A DNA stretch of 64,000 nt from Streptomyces sp. QL37. GTDB lineage: Bacteria > Actinomycetota > Actinomycetes > Streptomycetales > Streptomycetaceae. The notes beneath the pieces were generated by a model. The model was not told the origin of the DNA. It saw only the letters and a list, made by a program, of their open reading frames with translations, and did no database searches. The position numbers and the translations under genes are program-made. The stretch is taken from positions 8,583,064 through 8,647,063 of the forward strand of contig NZ_PTJS01000001.1 of the NCBI RefSeq assembly GCF_002941025.1. The letters run 5' to 3'. Below are positions 1 to 8,732 of the stretch, one piece after another (position 1 is the first letter of the stretch; every line of letters starts with the position of its first letter).

Positions 1-66
1 GCGAACATCGCCTGAATCGGGCCGTGCCGCGTTCGCGGCCGTGGCCAGGCATCAGCCCTTCCGGCA

Positions 67-729
67 TCACGTTGCTCGAGCCTGACCGGCCAGCCAGTGC
101 TTCACTTCTTGCCAGGCGGCCCGCTCTTCCGCCGCGGTGCCCCACCACCAGGTGAAAGGCGAGTCGTCGGACGCCAACTCCTCCCGCCACCAATCGAGGC
201 TGTCGGCCAGGTGGCGGCGGGCGACCGGTCCCGTCTCCGTCTCCCAGCGGGCAAGCCACGGGGCGACCGAGGAACTCGCGGTCACGCAGCTCTCGAACAC
301 CGCACACGCCAAAATCGGCGGCGACTTCGTCCTCAGGGTCTGTGCCCACCATGCGTCCAAAAATCCGGCCACTGCCCCAGCCTGCTCACTGGGCCAACGC
401 GACCAGCCTGCCGCGGCCAGTCCACGGGCCATGAGATCGGACTCGGCCTCGCCCTCGGAGAGCACCACGACGAGCTGCGGCAGAACCCGACGGATGATCG
501 CGGGCTGGTTGTCCCAGTGGAAAGGATCTTTCTGCGCTACCCGGCGGACGAGGTCCGCCGCGAGCGGGATGCCAGGAGTCCGCAGCAGCTCGACTTCGCC
601 CTCATCGAAGCACCGGCCGCAGCCGGCCTCATTCGCTTGGGCCGTCATGCCGTCGAAGGTCTTCGCGACCCTCGCTATCGCAGTGACAAGAACACTGCCA
701 TCCGGAGAAGTCACCATGCATCCCGTCAA
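67..729 (-). CDS. hypothetical protein (220 aa)
   Basis: I do not recognise a family. The protein is soluble and rich in Trp, with several Trp-Trp pairs near the C-terminus, and has no signal peptide or membrane segment. A CGRCF segment near residue 37 carries two cysteines, which is too few for a defined metal site. Composition and frame are consistent with a real Streptomyces gene. The start is uncertain because Met1 and Met5 are both possible. The reading frame is complete at both ends inside the window. Confidence 0.6.
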   Translation of the reverse strand: MTGCMVTSPDGSVLVTAIARVAKTFDGMTAQANEAGCGRCFDEGEVELLRTPGIPLAADLVRRVAQKDPFHWDNQPAIIRRVLPQLVVVLSEGEAESDLMARGLAAAGWSRWPSEQAGAVAGFLDAWWAQTLRTKSPPILACAVFESCVTASSSVAPWLARWETETGPVARRHLADSLDWWREELASDDSPFTWWWGTAAEERAAWQEVKHWLAGQARAT

Positions 730-1108
730 GACTCCAGCAGGCTGCCCCAGCCGAAGAGAGCGACGCTACCAGGCGACAAACTCAGCCGTCAGAACAGGGC
801 GAACGTTGCCTGACGCGGCACTGGGAACGTGGCCAGGCGCCACTCCAAGGTATCCCGCAAGTTCATGAACAGGCACTGAGCTCGTCGTTTATGGTCCGCC
901 GTCGAACGCGGCTCGAACTTGGTGGGTGCTTCGCTGTTCACCGGACGTGGAAGCGGCCTTCGGCTGATCCTTTGCTCCGTCACAGAGGCGACGTGCCCTC
1001 TTGCGGATACGTGCCGTCTCTCTACGTAACTCAGTGTGGGAGCGATGTCGACAAGGGGGGATGCCCTGGCGCCGGGGTCCCGTGGGCAGCGGTTGCTCAG
1101 GTGCGGGT
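730..1108. other. intergenic, no confident gene
   Basis: No convincing gene. A 25-codon minus-strand ORF starting MNLRDTLEW ends at 789 but has no recognisable family. The stretch around 800-850 loosely resembles bases 1-58, which could mark an old partial duplication of a gene end. Confidence 0.4.
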
Positions 1109-2152
1109 TCAGTAGGTGACGAGGATCCGGCGTGCCGGGCCGTCCACCCTGATTCGCCCTCCGACGGGAATCACGAGCTGAGGGTCGGTGTGGCCGATGT
1201 CGACGTCGAACACGGCCATGGTGTCGGGCGCGTACTGGTGGAGAGCCCGTAGGACGGCGTCTCGCTGTTGCCGGCGGAAGTGTGCCCTGTCCCGGGTGCT
1301 GAGCTGCTTTTCGAACGACCAGCTCTTCGCCCTGGCCATCAACAGCGCGGGGAACTGTCGCAGCAGTCCGCGTTCCCCCATGTTCCGAAGGATCCAGTAG
1401 ACGTCCCGAGCGCTCGGCAGGTCCTCCGAGGTCTCGAGGAAGAGCACGTTCCCGGCGTAGTCGTCCACCGGTTGCACCGCGCGGTCGGCCATCAACAGCC
1501 AGGAGATGATCTCCAGGTTGCCGCCCCAGCTGACTCCTTCCACTACCCGGTCGCCGTTGTGCCAGCTCCAGCCATCGGCTGGTTCCATCTCCGGTTCGGA
1601 CTTGAAAGTGTGCGGGTCCTGCCAGGGGCGGTCGACGTCTCCGTAGGTGCTTGACGGCGTGATCTCGTACTCGCCCGAGGTGAACAGCGCTGCCCGGAGG
1701 GAGTCCGCGGTCAGCGGATTCATCGCGCCGGGCCGTCCGAGCTCGACCATTACCGAGCCGCCGTGATAGCTGACGATGCCCAGCTTCCGCAGGTACAGCA
1801 GCAGGTTGGTGTTGTCGCTGTAGCCGAAGAAAGGCTTCGGGTTGGCACGGAGGACGCCGGGGTCGAGGTGACGGAGAACGGTGATCTGGTCGTCGCCGCC
1901 GATGCTGGCGAACACTGCCTTGATGTCGGGATTCGCGAAGGCCGCGTGGATGTCCGCGGCCCGCTGCTCGGGCGTCGCACCCATCTTCCGGGTCGTCGGG
2001 TACTCGACTGGCCTCAGTCCGAAGTCGTCCTGGAGTCTGCGCAGCCCCAATTCGTAGGGCAGAGGTAAGAGGGCGGGCAGACCGGATGAGGGGGACAACA
2101 CCGCGACCCGGTCTCCGGGGCGGGGCTTGGCAGGGTAGAGAGGGGCTGTCAT
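1109..2152 (-). CDS. LD-carboxypeptidase / MccF-like peptidase, S66 family
   Basis: A serine peptidase of family S66. These enzymes cleave the L,D bond of the murein tetrapeptide or inactivate peptidyl-nucleotides of the microcin C type. The product is 347 aa, about the usual family length. The N-terminal part has the conserved PGDRVAVLSPSSG segment (residues about 12-24). The nucleophile elbow GYSDNTN follows, with Ser as the expected nucleophile. The C-terminal half holds the WGGNLEI segment, the FLETSED segment and the GHTDPQLVIPVG segment expected to supply the Glu and His of the triad. I chose the ATG at 2152 because the family N-terminus (LYPAKPRPGD) begins just after it; the open frame runs further upstream but without homology. 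No signal peptide is visible, so a cytoplasmic role is likely. Confidence 0.88.
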   Translation of the reverse strand: MTAPLYPAKPRPGDRVAVLSPSSGLPALLPLPYELGLRRLQDDFGLRPVEYPTTRKMGATPEQRAADIHAAFANPDIKAVFASIGGDDQITVLRHLDPGVLRANPKPFFGYSDNTNLLLYLRKLGIVSYHGGSVMVELGRPGAMNPLTADSLRAALFTSGEYEITPSSTYGDVDRPWQDPHTFKSEPEMEPADGWSWHNGDRVVEGVSWGGNLEIISWLLMADRAVQPVDDYAGNVLFLETSEDLPSARDVYWILRNMGERGLLRQFPALLMARAKSWSFEKQLSTRDRAHFRRQQRDAVLRALHQYAPDTMAVFDVDIGHTDPQLVIPVGGRIRVDGPARRILVTY

Positions 2153-2249
2153 CTGTCGAGCGTAGAAGCCGGCGGGGTGGTGCCGCAGCGAATATTCCGG
2201 GGCCCCACAAGCTTCCCCAGTGCCCATCCCGGTGCCCACCACTCCGCCG

Positions 2250-2433
2250 ACCAAGCTTCGGTGGCTCTCGGTATCGGCGTCGGGGCAGAGCCCGTCGAGA
2301 TCCACGTGGGCCACTGCTACGCCATCGGCCGGCGCCGCAAAGCGATCACCCAGGGCAGGCCCAAGCCGCCCTCGCCGAAGGGGTCGACGCCCGCACCCAC
2401 TGTCGGCCGGACACCGACCTGGGACTTCTCTGA
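2250..2433 (+). pseudogene. relic of a small Streptomyces protein with CRPDT tail
   Basis: Reading across two frames recovers a C-terminal segment of a family of short actinobacterial proteins: a VEIHVGHCYAIGRRR stretch in one frame, then ALAEGVDARTHCRPDTDL in another. One frameshift near 2365 separates them and the 5' part is missing. Its paired Cys residues resemble a small zinc-binding module. A related tail (CGVCRPDTGL) occurs at 39654-39889. Confidence 0.45.
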
Positions 2434-2564
2434 GCCTGCGTGCGGCCCGACGGCGGCTGTACCGCCCTCGGGCCGGCCTGCGCATCGCGGGCGACCTGGC
2501 GCGCCGAGGGTTCCTACGGCCCGGGCCAGGCGCCGCCCCCCAACGGTCGGGCTGAGAGGGCATC

Positions 2565-2813
2565 TGATCAACGTCCAGGCTGGTGTGACGGGCATGTCCG
2601 TCCCACTTGGCGTAGTAGTCGTAGACGGTCTTGTACGGCGGGAAGTCGTGCGGCAGGTACTCCCACGGAATGCCGGTGCGATTGACGTGGAGGATCGCGT
2701 TGACGATCTCCCGCAGGTCATGAAGCCGAGCTACGGTCCCAGGCCCCGGTTCGCCTGGCTCGCCAGGCAGTGAAGACCAGCTCGATCAGAGCCCAACGGG
2801 CATCGGAGGACAT
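2565..2813 (-). pseudogene. IS5-family transposase, 5' fragment
   Basis: From an ATG at 2813 the minus strand reads MSSDARWALIELVFTAW. After a frameshift around 2715 it continues as DLREIVNAILHVNRTGIPW and LPHDFPPYKTVYDYYAKW. This is the N-terminal DUF4096-like region of IS5-family transposases. The DDE catalytic part is absent, so it is a dead fragment. Confidence 0.75.
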
Positions 2814-3258
2814 CGCTGCGGTACAAGCGACGAGCGTTCACGCCTCGTCCTACGACCACCAACCCCAGCAGTCATAAAGTCATCCCGAACTACCATTTAC
2901 TTAGATCAGATGCCCTTTGTGCGGGAGCGCCAGGAGGCTGATGCTGCCGGTGAGGAGTCGCCCGGTGCCGTCAGTGCCGTCGGGGCCGGAAAGCGAGAGT
3001 GCTTCGGCGCAGTCGCTCGTGACGCAGCCATTTGGCTGTATATCACTTACTTCATTGACGGCATATCGCCCGTGACGGCGGCGAAGCCCCAGGCCGCAGC
3101 TGCACCTCGCGCGTCTGTCCGCTCGGGAACGAAATCGCGGAACTGACTGGAACACGTCACTCCAGGCTCAGAAGTGTCTTGCAGTGACACCACGTCAGCC
3201 ACCAGGATTGCGCCGTCTCGCACAAGTTCAACACAACTTCCTTCGAAAGGGACGATCT
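2814..3258. other. intergenic upstream of toxin operon
   Basis: I see no gene. The stretch is relatively AT-rich around 2880-2905 and 3040-3060, the likely promoter area for the downstream toxin operon. A GAAAGGGA Shine-Dalgarno at 3245-3252 serves the GTG at 3259. Confidence 0.4.
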
Positions 3259-3903
3259 GTGAAGCACTATGGGCGAATAGTGGGCATCGTCGCGGCTGTG
3301 GCGGTAACCGGCGCCGCGGCGTTCACGACCATCGGCAGCGCGAACGCCGCACCCACGAGCCAGAACACCAAGGCGAGCACCGGTTCGACGGCGACGGTCC
3401 ATACGAAGATCTCTGCCACCGAGGACGGCCACCAGCTCTTCGCCGGATTCTTCTTCGGGCAGGGACCGGTGGCCGCGAAGCTGGCGGCCGATGGGAATCT
3501 CGGCGGCATCAGACCCGGCGTCAACGACAATCCCGAGGCTGTCCGTGCCGTGGCGGAGCTGATCACGAAGATCGAGCAGAAGTCTCCCGGCATCTTCGCC
3601 GACTTCTCGGCCAAGTCGCGCAGCGGCGACCCCAGGCTCGTGGACGAGGGCATGACCGCCGTCGCGCAGGTACTGACCGATATCTCCCAGTCGACCAGCC
3701 CCGCCCCCGGCAACTCGGATGCCTGCGCGGTCCTGGTCGTGTCCGTGGCGGTGGCGGCGGTGGTCGTCGCCGTGGCGACCGGAGGCTTCTTCGTCAACGC
3801 TGCCGCAGTCATCAATGTGGTGGTCGACACCGAGGAACCGGAAGAGAACCTGTCGAGGGATGAACTGGTGGCCGGGCTGACAAAGGTACTGAGCACCGTC
3901 TGA
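3259..3903 (+). CDS. SdpC-like sporulation-delaying-protein family toxin precursor
   Basis: A 214-aa secreted precursor resembling the SdpC family, whose mature hydrophobic peptide collapses the proton motive force of competing or sister cells. It has a signal peptide (KHYGRIV start, hydrophobic core, AlaX cut near residue 31) and the family segment LFAGFFFGQGPVAAKL after about residue 60. A long hydrophobic stretch from Cys156 (ACAVLVVSVAVAAVVV) is the likely toxic peptide, followed by an acidic tail. Only one Cys precedes that stretch, whereas the Bacillus SDP peptide has a two-Cys disulfide. I chose the GTG at 3259 because it has a good Shine-Dalgarno and gives a clean signal peptide. The next two genes encode SdpA- and SdpB-like maturation proteins, which supports the call. 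No SdpI-type immunity gene follows. Confidence 0.8.
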   Translation: MKHYGRIVGIVAAVAVTGAAAFTTIGSANAAPTSQNTKASTGSTATVHTKISATEDGHQLFAGFFFGQGPVAAKLAADGNLGGIRPGVNDNPEAVRAVAELITKIEQKSPGIFADFSAKSRSGDPRLVDEGMTAVAQVLTDISQSTSPAPGNSDACAVLVVSVAVAAVVVAVATGGFFVNAAAVINVVVDTEEPEENLSRDELVAGLTKVLSTV

Positions 3904-4008
3904 CCCGGAGAACCACGTCCGCCAGGATGTGCTGGCTTCGGGCACCGGCGCGGCGTCGCCGGGCCCGGAGCCGGCGCGTACAGCCACAATCCAGGAGAGT
4001 CGAACAGC

Positions 4009-4602
4009 ATGTGGTGGAAGGATTCCCCGCACGGAGTGAGCGGCAGTGTCACCGTGTCCGCCCGGCAGACGGTGGAAGTACCCCGGTCGTGGATCACCGG
4101 GACTGCCGTTCTGTGCGCCGTCGTCGCGCTCTACGTGGCTCAGACGCAGGTGCCGAAGAACGTCCTGTCACTGCCCGCCCAGAAGTCCGTCAAGCCCGTC
4201 GTGGTCACCGTCGCACCGCAGGGCTGGGCCTTCTTCACGAAGTCGGCGCGCAGCCCGGAATTCGAGCCCTTCCGCCGGAGCGGCTCCACCTGGACGAGTG
4301 CCTCGCTGGGCCGGCACTCCGCGCACGGATTCGATCGCGTCTCGCGCTCCCAGGGCATCGAGACCGCTCTGCTCCTCCATGAGGCGGGCAGGGCCACCCG
4401 TACCGCGTGCGAACTGAGTCCGGTACAGGAGTGCCTGAGGAAGGCCCGGGTGTCCACCACGGTCACCAACAGGACACCGGACCCGACCCTGTGCGGGCCG
4501 ATAGCGGTGGTCGAGCAGAAGCCCACGCCGTGGGCCTGGCGCGACCTTCTGCCCGCCACTCGGAACCCGCAGAGCGCCACCCTGCTGGACGTCTCGTGCT
4601 GA
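4009..4602 (+). CDS. SdpA-family maturation protein
   Basis: A 197-aa protein with one N-terminal membrane segment (ITGTAVLCAVVALYVAQTQVP) and a soluble domain beginning VAPQGWAFFTKSARSPE, which is the hallmark of SdpA-family proteins. In Bacillus, SdpA acts with SdpB to convert pro-SdpC to active toxin. Three Cys in the C-terminal half could form disulfides outside the membrane. It lies 105 bases after the toxin gene, and its stop overlaps the probable start of the next gene. Homology was judged by motif and gene order only. Confidence 0.75.
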   Translation: MWWKDSPHGVSGSVTVSARQTVEVPRSWITGTAVLCAVVALYVAQTQVPKNVLSLPAQKSVKPVVVTVAPQGWAFFTKSARSPEFEPFRRSGSTWTSASLGRHSAHGFDRVSRSQGIETALLLHEAGRATRTACELSPVQECLRKARVSTTVTNRTPDPTLCGPIAVVEQKPTPWAWRDLLPATRNPQSATLLDVSC

Positions 4603-5621
4603 GGCCGGTGCCCGTGCCCTGGACCAATGTGTACGGGCTGGCCCGCACGCTCCTGGCCCTCGGCACCCTGGGCACCTTGGCGTTCAGCAGCACGGGGACC
4701 CTGTTCCGCCCCGTGGCGACGCAGGGCGACTACCCCATCTGCACGGGGCCGATGCGGGCAGGCGTGTTCTGTCTGGCGCCCGAGAACGGCCTGACCGAAA
4801 CCCGATGGCTCTGTGTCCTCGTCCTCCTCGTCGTGGCGTCGGGATGGCGTCCCAGATGGACCGCGCTTCCGCACGCCTGGGTTTCCTTCAGCCTCTTCTC
4901 CGGGATCGCCATCGCCGACGGCGGCGACCAGGTGACCGTGGTCCTGTCCTCGCTGCTCGCCCTCGCCGCGCTCGGCGACCCCCGGCGCTGGCATTGGCAG
5001 GCGCTCCCGGAAGGGGAGGCGCCGCGCCGCCGCCGAACCGTGCTCATGGGTGCGACAGGGCTGGTACTCGCACGCATCCAGATGTCCTTCCTCTACTTCC
5101 AGTCCTGTGTCGCCAAGCTGCCCCATGCGGAATGGGCCGATGGCACCGCGATGTGGTACTGGGGACACAGCCTTGCGTTCGGCGCGCCCGGCCCGCTGCA
5201 GCCCCTGGTCGAACCGGTGCTCGCTTCCGCCTGGGGGGTCGCGCTGCTCACCTGGATTCCCCTGGCGATCGAAATCGGTCTCGCCGCCAGTCTGTTGCTC
5301 GCGCAGCACTGGCGCTGGCGCCTGTTCGCCGCGGGGATCATCTTCCATCTGTCCATCGCCGCGATGATGGGTCTGTGGAGCTTCGCCCTGGCCATGATCG
5401 GCGGGCTGGTCGTGCTCTGCTTCCCTCTCGGTTCGCAGCTGCGCGTCGTCGTGCCCGAGTCCGTGCGCAGAATGCTCCGGCGGGACACCGCCGGCCCAGG
5501 GCTGCCGGCAGGAAGAGGTGAAGGCGCGGAGCGGAACGCGGAGGACGGGGAGGGGTCCCTGCAACACGCTTCCACCGCAGGCGCTTCGGGGTCGCCGGCA
5601 TCCTCGGGTTCCGACCGGTAG
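4596..5621 (+). CDS. SdpB-like HTTM-domain membrane protein
   Basis: A polytopic membrane protein of about 341 aa. It has roughly six to eight hydrophobic segments and the SdpB/HTTM-type stretch RIQMSFLYFQSCVAKLPHAE, followed by WADGTAMWYWG, which places conserved polar residues in a helix. HTTM proteins are related to vitamin-K-dependent gamma-carboxylase and are needed for SdpC maturation. The GTG at 4596 overlaps the SdpA stop (4600-4602), suggesting translational coupling. The C-terminal 70 residues are hydrophilic and Gly/Ala-rich. An alternative start is a GTG a few codons later. Confidence 0.75.
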   Translation: MLRPVPVPWTNVYGLARTLLALGTLGTLAFSSTGTLFRPVATQGDYPICTGPMRAGVFCLAPENGLTETRWLCVLVLLVVASGWRPRWTALPHAWVSFSLFSGIAIADGGDQVTVVLSSLLALAALGDPRRWHWQALPEGEAPRRRRTVLMGATGLVLARIQMSFLYFQSCVAKLPHAEWADGTAMWYWGHSLAFGAPGPLQPLVEPVLASAWGVALLTWIPLAIEIGLAASLLLAQHWRWRLFAAGIIFHLSIAAMMGLWSFALAMIGGLVVLCFPLGSQLRVVVPESVRRMLRRDTAGPGLPAGRGEGAERNAEDGEGSLQHASTAGASGSPASSGSDR

Positions 5622-5915
5622 CGGCCGGGGCCGGTGGACCTCCGTCCGCCCTGATCCACCGCCGAAGATCGCGTGCGACCGCTCCCGATCGGCTCGTCCG
5701 AGGATTCCCCGTGCATCACAGTCAGCGACCTGAAGAGCCTCATTCCGTGCACTCCGGTGCCTCCACGTAGTACGGCCTGCCCCACCCTGTTCGAGCGCTC
5801 GTAGGAGTGCCTGATTCCGCAGTACAAGATCACGCCAGGTGTCCAAGGGCATGGAATCGACTCGGAGCCCACGCCCCCAGATTCTCGCCGCCCTCCGAGC
5901 CCGGGGCGAGGTCGA
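5622..5915. other. intergenic, no gene seen
   Basis: No gene supported. It separates the toxin operon from the truncated primase relic and may include the decayed remainder of that relic. Confidence 0.35.
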
Positions 5916-6427
5916 AGCGTGTACGGGTTGCCGTCGAGTTCCTCGGCGTCCAGGGAGAGGGCGGGGGACGCCTTGGCCTGCATCAGCATGGCCTTCACGC
6001 CGCTGGTCGACGACGAGTACCGGCGGTGCTTGATGACTTCCTGCCGGGAGAAGCGCCCCTGCGGGTCGAAGCGCGGCATTTGGCCGGCCATGTCCCCGGC
6101 TGCCCAGATGGCCTCTCCCTCGCCACCGCGCAGCTTCCACCGTCCCGATTCCCAGACGTACCAGCCGTTGCCGGCGACATAGCGGAATCGTCCCCTGTAC
6201 ATGGCCGCGAACAGCTCGGCGTTCGCACGGTCGGTGAGGTCGCCGGGGAGCCGGCCCTGCGGAACGGAACCAGGAGCTTCCGCCGCGGCATCGTCGGCCT
6301 CACGCGTCACCTTCTGCGCCGGCAGCACCCGTTCCGTCGCCTCGGAGCCCATCCCCTTCAGGTCGAGCATCTGCTGAGCAGCGTGGTGCGCGTCGAAGCC
6401 GACGCCGGAGTGGTCGCTGATGCTCAT
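5916..6427 (-). pseudogene. truncated phage/plasmid-type DNA primase N-terminus
   Basis: From an ATG at 6427 the product reads like the N-terminal 170 residues of P4-family primase/helicases of integrative elements: DLTDRANAELFAAMYRGR, then FRYVAGNGWYVWESGRWK, and ending at AEELDGNPYTL. After that point the frame stays open but homology stops, and the family's next segment (AGVVDLRTG) and the whole helicase domain are absent. I read this as a relic of an integrated plasmid or phage. Confidence 0.65.
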
Positions 6428-7022
6428 AAGCGTCCTTCGGGATGGAACGGGCGGCGAGCCACCGTGCTGAGCCGCCGCGAATGGTCCGCGCGATCCCCGC
6501 TGACGTCGGCCCGGGCCCGCGGTGCAAGGAGGGGCCGGCTGCTGTCTGCCGGAAGTTCCGGGCCCGGGGTGCGCACAGTCGGCGGACGGAGTCGTCGGCC
6601 CGAGACCAGTGACGGGACTGGCCGGCCCCTGGGGGCACACCGGATCACGGTGCCCGCCAGGTGCGTTCCGGGGGTCGCGGTGAGGGATTCCTGGTGGCGC
6701 GACACCATGCGGCCCTTGCTCAGGGTGCGAGCAGGGCGCACCGACGATCAGGAAAGTTCAGGTCAACGATGGCTGAAGCTGGACAGAGGGGCTGGAGTGG
6801 CTGAAGTTCGCTGTTGCTCGAAGCGAGCCCGACGCGGGCAGGCGGGCGTCGTCGTGACGCTGGGAACGCCTGGGGGCAGAGTTCGCTGTCATGGTGGACT
6901 TCCAGCCCCTCCAGCCCCTGTGTTGTGGCCGGACCCCGGGGTGGCCCTGTCTCCTCGGCCCTGCCGGGGCGGTGTCCGGCGGTGGCCGGGCCTACCCCGT
7001 CCAGGCCGGCGGGGCCGAACGG
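6428..7022. other. 595-base gap at the left edge of the BGC
   Basis: Several short open frames exist in both strands but none has family features or a convincing start. The stretch marks the boundary between the primase relic and the AfsA-type gene. Confidence 0.4.
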
Positions 7023-8018
7023 TCAGAGGCCTGACACCAAGTCCCGTCGGGTGAGTCCCGGGGAGGAGACCCGCTGGGTCGGGATGAGCCCGAGCTGCGG
7101 GGTGACGGCACATGCGGAGACCGTGACCTCGCCGGAGAAGCACACGGCGTCGTCCTGTTCCACGGCAAAGCTGAGACTGTCGGGAGTGCTTCCGGGGGAT
7201 GTCTGGATCCAGCTCGGTGCGTCCAGCTCCACATATCGGTGGAACCGTGTCCGCATGGCAATTGCTGTGACCGGCCGGGGCGATCGGGTGGCGTGGGCTG
7301 CCTGGCGGGCGGCTTCGAGGAGAAGCATGCCGGGGGCGTGGTCGACCGGGTGATCGAACAGCGACGGATGCTGGGTGTCCACACGTAGCTGCCAGCGGCC
7401 GTTTTCCCTGGTGGGGGCCAGAACCACGTCCTCATGGAGCCGGCGGCCCACTTGGTGCGCCATGACTCCGGGCGCGGGCGGACGGGCTGAGTCCAATGCC
7501 TGCTGGAGGTCACCGTAGGCGCCGCGAAGCCTCCGGTAGATGGCGGGGGAGTGGCTGGTGAAGCGGGCGACGGCTGTGCCGAGGTGCTGCCCGTCCCGCT
7601 CGGCACGTACCTGCAGTGTCATTGCCGCGAGGTTGCCGCGACGGCGCTCTATCTCCGTGCAGGACACGTGGAGCACAGGTTCCGCCGGGGCGGTGCTGCT
7701 GCGCATGCTCTCGGGTGCCAGGGAGAAGCTGAAGTGTTCCCAGATCAGGTGGTGTCCAAGGGGGACGTCGTAGGCGACGTGGCTGAGCAGGGGGATGGTC
7801 TGGCGGACGGTCTCGACGAACAGCATGGGGTCGTGCAGCTGGCGGGCCGGGCGGTAGAAGCCGTGTGTGCGTGGCCACTGGGCCGTCACGGTGTACGCGT
7901 CCACGGAGTCTCTGTGCCAGCCGGTGAGGAGCACCTCGGAGTGGGCGGCCTTGTGAACGTACTCGCGTGGCAGTGTGGTTGCGGGACTTGCGTGCGAACT
8001 GGCGGTGTACATGGTCAT
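7023..8018 (-). CDS. AfsA/ScbA-family gamma-butyrolactone synthase
   Basis: The protein (331 aa) is a two-repeat hot-dog-fold AfsA homologue. AfsA condenses a beta-ketoacyl thioester with dihydroxyacetone phosphate, the first step to A-factor-type butyrolactone signals. The first repeat begins near HKAAHSEVLLTGW and has HLIWEHFSF. The second repeat has HPVDHAPGMLLLEAARQAA, keeping the Glu-X-X-Arg pair that mutagenesis of ScbA identified as important. The ATG at 8018 is chosen because the divergent TetR gene starts at 8109 and the shared 90-base gap holds an AT-rich operator candidate. Two ScbR/ArpA-type receptors and two reductases nearby suggest a complete signal synthesis and sensing set controlling this cluster. 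Confidence 0.9.
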   Translation of the reverse strand: MTMYTASSHASPATTLPREYVHKAAHSEVLLTGWHRDSVDAYTVTAQWPRTHGFYRPARQLHDPMLFVETVRQTIPLLSHVAYDVPLGHHLIWEHFSFSLAPESMRSSTAPAEPVLHVSCTEIERRRGNLAAMTLQVRAERDGQHLGTAVARFTSHSPAIYRRLRGAYGDLQQALDSARPPAPGVMAHQVGRRLHEDVVLAPTRENGRWQLRVDTQHPSLFDHPVDHAPGMLLLEAARQAAHATRSPRPVTAIAMRTRFHRYVELDAPSWIQTSPGSTPDSLSFAVEQDDAVCFSGEVTVSACAVTPQLGLIPTQRVSSPGLTRRDLVSGL

Positions 8019-8060
8019 CCCCTGTGCCGTGTGGCTGACGTGGTGCGGCGGTTGGCTGCT

Positions 8061-8088
8061 AACATAAAATACATTCTCTTTTTTTGTC
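8061..8088. promoter_or_regulatory. candidate autoregulatory element (ARE)
   Basis: An AT-rich island (ACATAAAATA, then TTTTTTTGT) lies between the divergent AfsA-type and TetR genes. It shares about 18 of 26 positions with a second element at 11422-11447. Butyrolactone receptors bind such elements next to their own and AfsA-type genes. The assignment is inferred from position and the repeated motif. Confidence 0.55.
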
Positions 8089-8108
8089 GAGGAAGGACGG
8101 AGACCGGT

Positions 8109-8732
8109 GTGACAGATCTCAAGCAGGAGCGCGCCGTACGCACACGCAACCAGATCCTGAGGGCCGCAGCAGAGCTGTTCGACGAGGAGGGGTTCGAGGG
8201 CGCGAGCGTCACCCGCATCGTCGAACGCGCCGGTGTCACTCTGGGCGCGATGTACTTCCACTTCACCAACAAGCAGGGCCTGGCCCGCGAAGTGATGAAC
8301 GCTCAGCCCTACGTGATCGAGCCCCTGCTCAAGTCGAGCGGCTTGCAGCGTCTGGTCGATATCACCCTGGTCTGGGCTCATCGCCTGCAGACCGACCCGA
8401 TGCTGCGCGCCGGTGTCCGGCTCGCTGTCGAGCAGGGCCGTTTCGGCATGCACGACAGCGCCTCGTTCGAGGGCTGGAAGGACATCATGGTCGAGCATCT
8501 CGAGTCAGCCCGCGCCGAAGGCACCCTGCGCGAGGACATCTCGTCCGAGGAATTCGCCCAGTTCCTCGTCGGCGCCTGCACCGGTGTCCAGCTCTACTCG
8601 CAGCTCGTCTCCGGGCGCGAGGACCTGATGGCACGCACCTGTACCATGTGGCGGCTCCTGCTGCCAGGGATCGCCACACCCGACGCGGCTGCCAGCATCG
8701 TGGTCGACCCCGACCGCGGGGGGGCGATGTGA
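8109..8732 (+). CDS. TetR-family gamma-butyrolactone receptor (ScbR/ArpA type)
   Basis: A 207-aa TetR regulator. The N-terminal helix-turn-helix (TRNQILRAAAELFDEEGF, then IVERAGVTLGAMYFHFTNK) is of the ArpA/ScbR subtype, and the ligand-domain segment LVWAHRLQTDPMLRAGVRLA is typical of butyrolactone receptors. It is divergent from the AfsA-type gene with a 90-base gap, the classic arrangement in which the receptor represses itself and the synthase until the lactone releases it. The GTG at 8109 was chosen because the conserved N-terminus (LKQERAVRTR) begins there. Its stop overlaps the GTG of the next gene. Confidence 0.88.
   Translation: MTDLKQERAVRTRNQILRAAAELFDEEGFEGASVTRIVERAGVTLGAMYFHFTNKQGLAREVMNAQPYVIEPLLKSSGLQRLVDITLVWAHRLQTDPMLRAGVRLAVEQGRFGMHDSASFEGWKDIMVEHLESARAEGTLREDISSEEFAQFLVGACTGVQLYSQLVSGREDLMARTCTMWRLLLPGIATPDAAASIVVDPDRGGAM

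Noticed and set aside
1..850. Direct repeat between bases 1-58 and 800-850
   Set aside because: Similarity is only partial and short; not strong enough to call an attachment site or duplication.
2901..3155. Two short ORFs on opposite strands upstream of the toxin gene
   Set aside because: No family match, no ribosome-binding site, and the area is better explained as promoter sequence.
4140..6640. Long minus-strand ORFs (666 and 515 codons) opposite the toxin operon
   Set aside because: Only the segment 5916-6427 has family homology; the rest is antisense to the SdpA and SdpB genes.
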